A stretch of 64,000 bases of DNA from Streptomyces sp. CA-210063 (GTDB lineage Bacteria; Actinomycetota; Actinomycetes; Streptomycetales; Streptomycetaceae). Where the stretch lies: NCBI RefSeq assembly GCF_024612015.1, contig NZ_CP102512.1, positions 5,952,001-6,016,000 of the forward strand, in the 5' to 3' direction. The notes under the pieces are model-generated. The model was not told where the DNA came from. It did no database searches and saw nothing but the letters and a program-made list of their open reading frames with translations. Position numbers and translations under genes: made by a program. Below are positions 57,596 to 64,000 of this stretch, piece by piece (position 1 is the stretch's first letter; each line of letters begins with the position of its first letter).

Positions 57596-57678
57596 GGCGC
57601 GGGTGGTGCTCGGGCTGTCACTCGGACCCGGTAGCGTGAGGCGATGATTCCGGAAGTCCCCCATTCGTAGGAGTCTCG

Positions 57679-59364
57679 GTGACGCAGAGTGGACAGGGCG
57701 AGGAGCCCTCGGCGCGGACCGCGCGCGAAGGCATCGTGCTGCCCTCGGACGGTGGCGCGCCGCTCCATCCGAGTGATCTGCCGCCGGCACAGCTGCCGCC
57801 GGCCCCGGCCCAGTCGTGGGAGCAGCGGCAGTGGGGCCCCGAGGGGGCCGCCGAGCCGACTCCGCCGGCGGCCGACCAGTGGAACAGCGCGCCGCCCGCC
57901 CCCGACTGGGGCGGCCAGGGGACGTACGACGCGTACGGCGCGTACGGCGCTCAGGGTGGGCAGGACGTGTACGGCCCTCAGAGCGGGCAAGGCGGGCAGG
58001 GCGGCGGGATGCCGTTGCCGCCGGAGGGCGCGCAGGGGGCGTCGTACGGTGCCGAGGGGTATGGCGGGGCGGGGTCGGGTGCTCCGTTGCCGCCGGTCGC
58101 GGGGGAGGTGTCCCTGGCGTCGGAGGCGGCGTCGGCACCGCAGCAGAGTGCGCCGCTGCCGCCCGTGGACGAGGGGGCCACCCAGTACATCCCGTATGTG
58201 CCGCCCGCCGGGCCCATGCCCGTGGACGAAGGGGCGACGCAGTACATACCGCCGGTGGCTCCGGCGGCGCCCGCCGCGGATGCCGCCACGCAGTATCTGC
58301 CGCCGGTCGGGCCGGGCGCGCTGCCGCCGGAGGCGCCGGCCGACGCGACGACGTATCTGGGGCGGGTGCCCCACCATGGTGCCGGGCCCCTGCCGCCCAC
58401 CAGCAACCCCGTACAGCCCGCCCCGCCCATGCCCTCGGCGCCCGCCGGGAACCCGGACGCCGAGGCGACGCAGTACATACCGCCGGTGGCCGCGCAGGCG
58501 CGGCCCCAGCCGTACGGTGCGCCGGGGCAGCGGCAGGCGCCGCAGCAGCCGGACGTGTTCGACAGCCTCTTCCGGAGCGAGCCGGGGGACGGCGGAGCCG
58601 CCGGGGCCACACAGCACCTGCCGAAGATCGAGCACCCCCATGCCGCGCCGACGCCGCAGGGTCACGGCGGCCATGGGGGCCACGGCGGCCACGGTGGGCG
58701 GGCCTCCGCGAGACGGGACAGCGGGGGCGGCGGAGGGCGTACGAGATCCCGGGTGCCGCTCATCGCGCTCGTCGGGGTCGGGATCGCCGTTCTCGGGATC
58801 GGGGCGGGTGCCCTGATGGCCGGGTCGGGGAACGACTCGTCGCAGAGCGACAACAAGCCCGCGGCGGCGACCGGGGCGCCCGAGGAGTCGGCGTCCGCGT
58901 CGGCCGATCCGGCGAAGGAGCAGGCGGTCGCGCTGGACAAGCTGCTGGCGGACAGCGGCGACAGCCGGAGCAGCGTGATCAAGGCGGTCGCGAACATCAA
59001 GGCCTGCACCAACCTGGGCCAGGCCGCGACCGACCTCCGGAACGCGGCCAAGCAGCGCAACGACCTCGTCACCCGGCTCGGCGGGCTGTCCGTCGACAAG
59101 CTGCCGAACAACGCGGCCCTGACCACCGCGCTCACCAACGCCTGGAAGGCCTCCGCCTCCGCCGACAACCACTACGCCGCGTGGGCCGACCAGGCAGCCG
59201 GGAAGAAGGGCTGCAAGAAGGGCCAGGCCCGTACCACCGGCCAGACCCAGGCCGGCAACCAGGCCAGCGGCACCGCGAGCGCCGAGAAGAACAAGGCCGC
59301 CAAGCTGTGGAACTCGATCGCCACGACGTACGGCCTGACCGAGCGCCAGGCGGTCCAGCTGTAG
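57679..59364 (+). CDS. Single-pass membrane protein with ATQYIPP-type repeats
   Basis: 561 residues from GTG 57679 with AGGAG upstream. The cytoplasmic N-terminal half (1-355) is Pro/Gln/Gly-rich and disordered. It holds six spaced units of the form (A/E)(A)TQY(I/L)PPV: GATQYIPYV, GATQYIPPV, AATQYLPPV, ATTYLGRV, EATQYIPPV and GATQHLPKI. After GHGGHGGHGGHGG and a basic stretch, one helix (about 358-380) crosses the membrane. The outer domain (about 400-561) is helical, with paired cysteines. The evenly spaced Thr sites suggest multi-site phosphorylation or docking. No function is known. Confidence 0.75.
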   Translation: MTQSGQGEEPSARTAREGIVLPSDGGAPLHPSDLPPAQLPPAPAQSWEQRQWGPEGAAEPTPPAADQWNSAPPAPDWGGQGTYDAYGAYGAQGGQDVYGPQSGQGGQGGGMPLPPEGAQGASYGAEGYGGAGSGAPLPPVAGEVSLASEAASAPQQSAPLPPVDEGATQYIPYVPPAGPMPVDEGATQYIPPVAPAAPAADAATQYLPPVGPGALPPEAPADATTYLGRVPHHGAGPLPPTSNPVQPAPPMPSAPAGNPDAEATQYIPPVAAQARPQPYGAPGQRQAPQQPDVFDSLFRSEPGDGGAAGATQHLPKIEHPHAAPTPQGHGGHGGHGGHGGRASARRDSGGGGGRTRSRVPLIALVGVGIAVLGIGAGALMAGSGNDSSQSDNKPAAATGAPEESASASADPAKEQAVALDKLLADSGDSRSSVIKAVANIKACTNLGQAATDLRNAAKQRNDLVTRLGGLSVDKLPNNAALTTALTNAWKASASADNHYAAWADQAAGKKGCKKGQARTTGQTQAGNQASGTASAEKNKAAKLWNSIATTYGLTERQAVQL

Positions 59365-59450
59365 CCGGACCGCGGCCGAGCAGGCCTGTGGCCGCGCCCG
59401 AGACGGCCGCACCGGTCCTGGCCCAGCGCCCGGACCCGGTGCCCGGTGGC

Positions 59451-60743
59451 TCAGTCCTCCGCGTCCACCAGGGTCTGCTCCACGTTCACGAAGCCTCGTC
59501 GGGCGGCGACCAGTTGACCCTTGCGCACGACCTGGAAGGTGACCTCGGGGTTGATCAGGCGGGGGAAGCCGGCGGCGGGAATGAGGTCCTCGAAGCGCCA
59601 GCTGAGCGTGGGGGTCAGGCCGCCCGTGGTGACCTTCAGGCCCTCGTCGAGGACGCGGTGGACCGACTGGGAGGTCACCTCGCCGTCGCCGATCTTCTCG
59701 ATGGCGGCCTTCAGGACGGTGTACGCGATCCATGTGGTCTGCACACCCGGGTCCGCCGGGTCGATCCGGTTGTCACCGAAGGCGTGCTCCCGGATCACCT
59801 TCTTCATCTCGTCCCACCGCTTGTCGGTCTCCACCGGATACCAGCCGGTGACGTACGACCCCTCGTACGGCCCCGACCGGCCGCCGGTCGCGTCGATCAC
59901 CGTCTGGTCGACGCTGCCGAGGACGGTCCCGGTGCGGACATCCGCGTAGTCGTCGCGGTCGCGGCGGAAGGAGTCCATGAAGGTGAAGGTGCGGTCGCCG
60001 AGCGCGGGCACGACGCAGCCCTCGGCGGCCGGGTCGGTGGTGGCCCGCCGCAGGGCCTCCCGGGCGTGGCCCCCGTACTCGGTCGCGTCCTCGGCGGCCA
60101 GCTGGTCCTCGGACTTGCCGTGGCCGCCCGACTTCAGCCCCGAGTCGAGCAGCAGCGGCAGCTGGTCGCCGGCGATCGAGTCGGGGCGTACGAGGGCGAC
60201 CGGGCCGCAGGCCTTCGCGAGCTGTTCGCCGAGGCCGGCCATGAGGGAGGCCTGGCCGCCGTTGACGGGGTAGGACAGGGCGCTGGCGAACTCGTCGTCG
60301 GTGACGCCGTAGCCGCCTATGTAGGGGATGCCCGCGGACTCCAGCGGGGCGAGGAAGGAGCGGCCGTGCTGGCTGTAGGAGCCGACGACCGCGACGACGT
60401 TCTCCGAGGCGGCGCGGCGGGCGCACTTCGCGGCGGCCACCGTCTCGTTCTTGTCGTTGCAGGTGAGGATCTTCAGCTCGTGGCCGTTGATGCCGCCGTT
60501 GGCGTTGACCCAGCGGGCGTACGCCTTGGCCATGGCGGGCATGCCCGGCTTGTTCGTCGCCGCGGTCTTCTCCGGGGCCCAGGTCATGACGGTGACGGGG
60601 CCGTCCCCGGAACCCCCCGCGGTACCAGGGATGACCCCGCATCCGGCGACGAACGACGCGCACGCCGCCAGTGTGGTGGCTCTGACCAGGCCTTTGGAAA
60701 GGCCTTTGGGCAGGGTGGTCCGTCGTGCCTGGAAGCCGGTCAT
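59451..60743 (-). CDS. Periplasmic-binding-like lipoprotein (branched-chain amino acid/ligand receptor type)
   Basis: 430 residues from ATG 60743. A lipobox VAGC at C35 marks a membrane-attached lipoprotein. The body has the two-lobe type I fold: MAKAYARWVNANGGINGHELKILTCNDKNE, AASENVVAVVGSYSQHG, AGIPYIGGYGVTDDEF and AALGD-like PALGDRTFTFMD. Such proteins bind amino acids or amides for ABC uptake or sensing. No permease or ATPase genes are next to it, so it may be a receptor or an orphan subunit. Confidence 0.82.
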   Translation of the reverse strand: MTGFQARRTTLPKGLSKGLVRATTLAACASFVAGCGVIPGTAGGSGDGPVTVMTWAPEKTAATNKPGMPAMAKAYARWVNANGGINGHELKILTCNDKNETVAAAKCARRAASENVVAVVGSYSQHGRSFLAPLESAGIPYIGGYGVTDDEFASALSYPVNGGQASLMAGLGEQLAKACGPVALVRPDSIAGDQLPLLLDSGLKSGGHGKSEDQLAAEDATEYGGHAREALRRATTDPAAEGCVVPALGDRTFTFMDSFRRDRDDYADVRTGTVLGSVDQTVIDATGGRSGPYEGSYVTGWYPVETDKRWDEMKKVIREHAFGDNRIDPADPGVQTTWIAYTVLKAAIEKIGDGEVTSQSVHRVLDEGLKVTTGGLTPTLSWRFEDLIPAAGFPRLINPEVTFQVVRKGQLVAARRGFVNVEQTLVDAED

Positions 60744-60871
60744 GGCTCCGCACGATTCCGCCACATGACCAACCCGGGCGTGACGGACGGTCAACGCGAG
60801 GTGGCCGAGAGGTGAATTACGGGGAGCTACGATCGCATTTTCGAGTGGTTTCAGAGAGGAACGCACGATCG

Positions 60872-61372
60872 ATGACCGTTCAAGGTTCGGAGAACCCTTC
60901 CCGTCGCGGGCGTCGCTCATCCACCATGGGCGGCATGCCACTGAACGACATGCCGTGGTGGCGCTGGCGCAGCAATGTGCGCTCCGCGCTGCACATGCTC
61001 TCCGACCCCGCGTTCCAGCAGAACGTCTGGCTGGCCGGTGTCGACGGGTACGGGGACGTCACCGACGCCGTGTACCGCCTGGTCGAGGACACCTGGCTCG
61101 ACAACTGGTCCGCCGAGAAGTACGTGGGCACGATATTCCGTGACGCGCAGGAGGCGGCCCTCGTCGACTCCGCCGTGCTGCGCGTGCTCCGGATCATGCA
61201 CCAGGTCGGCCCGGACGCCCCCGTCTCCGCGTACCTCGACCACGAGGCCTGGCCGGACGCCGTCCGCGCCGCCCGCGAGGCCCATGTGCGCCTCTCGGCG
61301 AGCGACGGGGAGGACCCGGACGCGCCGCCGCGGACGCTGGAGGTACTGCGGATCATGACCAGGGCGGCGTAG
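60872..61372 (+). CDS. SCO4402-family conserved protein
   Basis: 166 residues from ATG 60872 (GAGAGGA upstream; earlier in-frame starts such as GTG 60811 are possible). A basic leader is followed by MPWWRWRSNVRSALHMLSDPAFQQNVWLAG, DAVYRLVEDTWLDNWSAEKYVG and APVSAYLDHEAWPDAVRAAREAHVRLSASD. This is a compact helical domain conserved in Streptomyces and named after SCO4402, from memory. Its function is unknown. It precedes purU on the same strand, 128 bp away. Confidence 0.8.
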   Translation: MTVQGSENPSRRGRRSSTMGGMPLNDMPWWRWRSNVRSALHMLSDPAFQQNVWLAGVDGYGDVTDAVYRLVEDTWLDNWSAEKYVGTIFRDAQEAALVDSAVLRVLRIMHQVGPDAPVSAYLDHEAWPDAVRAAREAHVRLSASDGEDPDAPPRTLEVLRIMTRAA

Positions 61373-61500
61373 AGCGGCGTTCGGCTGCCGGCTCGCCGCC
61401 GGCTGCCGGGGCTCGGACCGGGCGTCGGCTGCCGGGGGCGGGTGGTCCGGTCTTCGGGACGGTTGCCGACATGGGTACGCCATATGGGACCCTGTCGGGC

Positions 61501-62382
61501 ATGAACGAGCAGTCCACCCGAGCCGCGGCCCCCGCCGACCAGTACGTCCTCACCCTCGCCTGCCCGGACAAGCAGGGCATCGTGCACGCCGTGTCGAGCT
61601 ACCTCTTCATGACCGGCTGCAACATCGAGGACAGTCAGCAGTTCGGGGACCACGACACGGGTCTGTTCTTCATGCGTGTGCACTTCTCGGCGGAGGCGCC
61701 GGTGAGCGTGGAGAAGCTGCGGGCCAGCTTCGCGGCGATCGGTGACTCCTTCCAGATGGACTGGCAGATCAACCGGGCCGACGAGAAGATGCGCATCGTC
61801 CTCATGGTCAGCAGGTTCGGCCACTGCCTGAACGACCTGCTCTTCCGGGCCAGCACGGGGGCGCTGCCGGTGGAGATCGCGGCCGTGGTCTCCAACCACA
61901 CCGACTTCGCCGAGCTGGTCGGGTCGTACGACGTCCCGTTCCACCACATTCCGGTGACCAAGGACAACAAGGCCGAGGCGGAGGCGCGGCTGCTGGCGAT
62001 CGTGCGCGAGGAGAACGTCGAGCTGGTGGTGCTGGCCCGCTATATGCAGGTCCTCTCCGACGACCTCTGCAAGCAGCTCAACGGGCAGATCATCAACATC
62101 CACCACTCCTTCCTGCCGAGCTTCAAGGGCGCGAAGCCGTACCACCAGGCGCACGCGCGTGGTGTGAAGCTGATCGGGGCGACGGCGCACTATGTCACCG
62201 CCGACCTCGACGAGGGGCCGATCATCGAGCAGGAGGTCGAGCGGGTGGGGCACGGGGTGACGCCCGAGGGGCTTGTCGCGGTCGGGCGTGATGTGGAGTG
62301 CCAGGCGCTGGCGCGGGCGGTCAAGTGGCATGCGGAGCGTCGGATTCTGATGAACGGGCGGCGGACGGTCGTTTTCGCGTAG
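61501..62382 (+). CDS. purU: Formyltetrahydrofolate deformylase
   Basis: 293 residues from ATG 61501 (MNEQ); an in-frame ATG 10 codons upstream is less likely. PurU hydrolyses 10-formyl-THF to formate and THF, balancing one-carbon pools. The N-terminal ACT domain (about 10-85) contains ACPDKQGIVHAVSSYLF. The formyltransferase-like catalytic domain (about 95-285) has HHIPVTKDNKAEAEA, the catalytic INIHHSFLPSFKGAKPYHQAHARGVKLIGATAHYV signature and the Asp in DLDEGPIIEQ. Confidence 0.96.
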   Translation: MNEQSTRAAAPADQYVLTLACPDKQGIVHAVSSYLFMTGCNIEDSQQFGDHDTGLFFMRVHFSAEAPVSVEKLRASFAAIGDSFQMDWQINRADEKMRIVLMVSRFGHCLNDLLFRASTGALPVEIAAVVSNHTDFAELVGSYDVPFHHIPVTKDNKAEAEARLLAIVREENVELVVLARYMQVLSDDLCKQLNGQIINIHHSFLPSFKGAKPYHQAHARGVKLIGATAHYVTADLDEGPIIEQEVERVGHGVTPEGLVAVGRDVECQALARAVKWHAERRILMNGRRTVVFA

Positions 62383-62399
62383 GGGCTCCGCCGGGCTGG

Positions 62400-62482
62400 G
62401 GCGCCTAGTAGCTCGGGGGTGCGTGCGGGATCGCGGCTGCGGGTGCGTGGTGGCTGATCGCGCAGTTCCCCGCGCCCCTTGA
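62400..62482. repeat. REP-like element copy 6
   Basis: GGCGCCTAGTAGCTCGGGGG near the purU stop runs to GCGCAGTTCCCCGCGCCCCT. It matches the first arm of copy 3 over about 80 bp. Confidence 0.85.
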
Positions 62483-62511
62483 GAACCAGGCGGTCACCAG
62501 GAGCCCTTCCG

Positions 62512-64000
62512 CTACATCCTGCTCAGCGCCGCCGCCGCGAACAGGACGTCTCTGATCGCCTGCCTGTCGCCGCCCTGGCCCGCGGCCGCCTCCTCCGGGG
62601 GGACGTGGCCGGCGGTCAGGCGGCAGAATTCGACGCCGTCCAGGGCCACGTGGGCGACCTCGTGGTCGGCGGAGCCGAGGGCCGCGGGGGAGTCCAGGGG
62701 GATGAGCCACTCGCCGCCGCCGGAGCCCTCGATCTCCAGGCGGAGGCTGCGGCCGGGGGTGCCGGCCGGGACGAGGTGGCGGCCGGGCGGGGGCGGGGAC
62801 GCCAGCCCGTTCCGGCGGCGCTCGGCCAAGGACGAGGGCAGCATGCGCGCCGCCAGGTCGATCATGCTGTGCAGATGGCGGCCGGAGGGCGGCTCGTACG
62901 GGTAGTCCACGGCCTCCGCGATGTCCTCCGCGTGGATCCAGGTCTCGAACGCCCGGTCCAGCATCGCGTCCCGCAGGGGGAGCTCGAAGCCGCCGTACGA
63001 GACCGGCAGCAGGCCCGAGCCGTCGGAGTCGCCCGGGCGGCCGCCGTCGGCGAACGACGTCGTGCGGACGATGTCGTGGCTCTGCTCCCGCCAGGGCGCG
63101 CGGACGGCTCGGGTGGGCGGGAAGTGGGACGCCTTCCAGTACGCCTCGGTGCGGGCCATGGGCGTGCCGTCGTCCGGGTCCGCCTTGAGCAGGCCCAGCG
63201 GGTCGTCCAGGCCGAGGGCGAGCGCGATCAGGCCGTCGACGGTGAGCAGGTGGGCGATGACCCCGGCGACGGTCGTACGACGGCTCACCGGCCCCTCGCC
63301 CTCGAACCAGCGCAGCCGTACGGGCGCGTGCCAGTCCGCGCTCCCGATGTCCTGCAGCAACGCGTCCAGCCGCGCGGCCTCGGCGTCGTACGGGGCGGCC
63401 CAGAGCGGCACGGGGATGCGCGGCGGACGCCGGCCCAGACAGACGTCCAGCACCTGCGTACGCAGCGACGGATCGAGATCGAGGCTCTCCGGCGGATGCA
63501 GCAGCCCCACGGCCTCCCGCAGCCGCCGCGCCTCGTCCGCACACGACCCGCACTCCCCGAGGTGCTCCTCGACGGCCAACGCCTCCTCCGCCGAACAGAC
63601 CGCCAACGCCCAGGCCCCGAGCAGCGCCTTCAGCACCCGGTGCTCGAGGACGAGGGGGGCGGGGGAGGGAGGTACGGCCGACTCGGGTGCCGGGGGTGCC
63701 GGCGGCGTCTGCGGTGCCGGTTCGGGCGCGGGGTCCGGCAGGGGCAGCCCGCTGTCCTCCACGGAGGCGCGCGGCAGCGGTATACGCGGAGGCCCGACCG
63801 GCTCGTCACCGCCACCGCCACCGTCACCGTTGTCGGGTTCCCGGGGCCCACCGGGCGCGGACGGCTCGCCGAGGCCGCTGCCACGGCCGCCGGGACCTAC
63901 CGGGTCCCCGTCGCGGTCACCGCCCGTCGCCTCACTGCGGCCTGGTGGGTCGCCGAAGTCCGGCCCGTCGGATCCGTTCGATCCCTCCGGTCCGTCTGGT
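62512..64000 (-). CDS. Zinc-finger (zf-HC2, anti-sigma type) protein fused to an MDMPI-like domain, 5' end probably outside the window
   Basis: The zf-HC2-like segment is LLGAWALAVCSAEEALAVEEHLGECGSCADEARRL (His-x3-Cys-x2-Cys), typical of ZAS anti-sigma factors. It is followed by a DinB/MDMPI-type domain (YDAEAARLDALLQDIGSADWHAP, then AGVIAHLLTVDG and FETWIHAEDIAEAVDY) and an MDMPI C-terminal domain. GTG 63762 would give 416 residues. However, the same frame stays open with gene-like Gly/Pro/Asp-rich codons up to 64000, and PPRIPLPRASVEDSGLPLP reads naturally across that GTG, so the real start is likely beyond the edge. No sigma gene is visible in the window. It converges on purU. Confidence 0.8.
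   Translation of the reverse strand, partial: PDGPEGSNGSDGPDFGDPPGRSEATGGDRDGDPVGPGGRGSGLGEPSAPGGPREPDNGDGGGGGDEPVGPPRIPLPRASVEDSGLPLPDPAPEPAPQTPPAPPAPESAVPPSPAPLVLEHRVLKALLGAWALAVCSAEEALAVEEHLGECGSCADEARRLREAVGLLHPPESLDLDPSLRTQVLDVCLGRRPPRIPVPLWAAPYDAEAARLDALLQDIGSADWHAPVRLRWFEGEGPVSRRTTVAGVIAHLLTVDGLIALALGLDDPLGLLKADPDDGTPMARTEAYWKASHFPPTRAVRAPWREQSHDIVRTTSFADGGRPGDSDGSGLLPVSYGGFELPLRDAMLDRAFETWIHAEDIAEAVDYPYEPPSGRHLHSMIDLAARMLPSSLAERRRNGLASPPPPGRHLVPAGTPGRSLRLEIEGSGGGEWLIPLDSPAALGSADHEVAHVALDGVEFCRLTAGHVPPEEAAAGQGGDRQAIRDVLFAAAALSRM

Noticed and set aside
55817..58612. 931-codon minus-strand frame over the NsdA-like and ATQYIPP genes
   Set aside because: It is antisense to well-supported plus-strand genes; its Pro/Arg/Ala-rich translation has no domain.

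Overview
The window is a high-GC actinobacterial chromosome segment and almost certainly comes from a Streptomyces species. Codons are strongly G/C-biased at the third position and GTG starts are common. It carries a Streptomyces conservon, a WhiJ-type HTH/DUF397/ATPase trio, mycothiol-type (MDMPI) proteins and a DmdR1 iron repressor. From memory, and not checked by any search, the gene order from about 41 kb to the right end follows the S. coelicolor core chromosome (SCO4383 cinnamate-CoA ligase, SCO4387-4388 pdxH and citrate synthase, SCO4394 dmdR1, SCO4402, purU). I see no rRNA or tRNA gene, CRISPR array, prophage or intact insertion sequence.

Layout. 0-5.3 kb: the end of an ABC-2 permease, a secreted GH5-CBM2 endoglucanase under a perfect CebR-type operator, a secreted tripeptidyl-aminopeptidase-like hydrolase and an MDMPI protein. 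5.4-9.1 kb: a GNAT enzyme and the HTH/DUF397/ATPase regulatory island with small hypotheticals. 9.1-13.1 kb: a MocR/GabR-type regulator, an RTX-like secreted protein and serC. 13.1-22 kb, all on the minus strand: an incomplete conservon (cvnA-cvnB-cvnC-P450, no cvnD), then a 1241-residue membrane-anchored NTPase ending 10 bp before serC. 22-33 kb: an accessory stretch with a very large FAD/Fe-S oxidoreductase, a transposase/AfsR chimeric pseudogene, DUF952, a pentapeptide protein, an ArsR-SRPBCC pair with a palindrome over the start codon, a UTRA-only protein, a secreted protein, an epoxide-hydrolase-like enzyme and an EamA exporter. 33.5-44 kb: an eight-gene acyl-CoA catabolic operon (TIGR03084, AtuA-like, carboxylase beta and alpha, acyl-CoA dehydrogenase, cinnamate/coumarate-CoA ligase, enoyl-CoA hydratase, TetR). 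44-50.6 kb: pdxH and citrate synthase (divergent), a maltokinase-cap protein, a PAS-GAF sensor, a SIS protein and dmdR1. 50.6-64 kb: a long non-coding gap, an alpha/beta hydrolase without its nucleophile, an ABC exporter pair, a prim-pol domain protein, an NsdA-like regulator, a membrane protein with ATQYIPP repeats, a lipoprotein, an SCO4402-like protein, purU and a zinc-finger/MDMPI fusion.

The genes should work together as follows. The acyl-CoA operon looks like an activation-oxidation-carboxylation-hydration route for a branched or aromatic acid, controlled by its own terminal TetR through a palindrome at the operon start. The conservon and the membrane NTPase are consecutive same-strand units and may be linked in membrane signalling.

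The most unusual features are: (i) a 283-bp array between the AtuA-like and carboxylase genes that repeats a GTGA stop/start junction, forming a chain of overlapping mini-ORFs; (ii) a consensus promoter with a 12-codon ORF and hairpin, convergent to citrate synthase; (iii) a conservon that lacks its GTPase and has a P450 without the ExxR arginine; (iv) the membrane-anchored STAND-like NTPase; (v) an alpha/beta hydrolase with GHAMG in place of GHSMG; and (vi) a family of about 80-bp REP-like elements at gene 3' ends.
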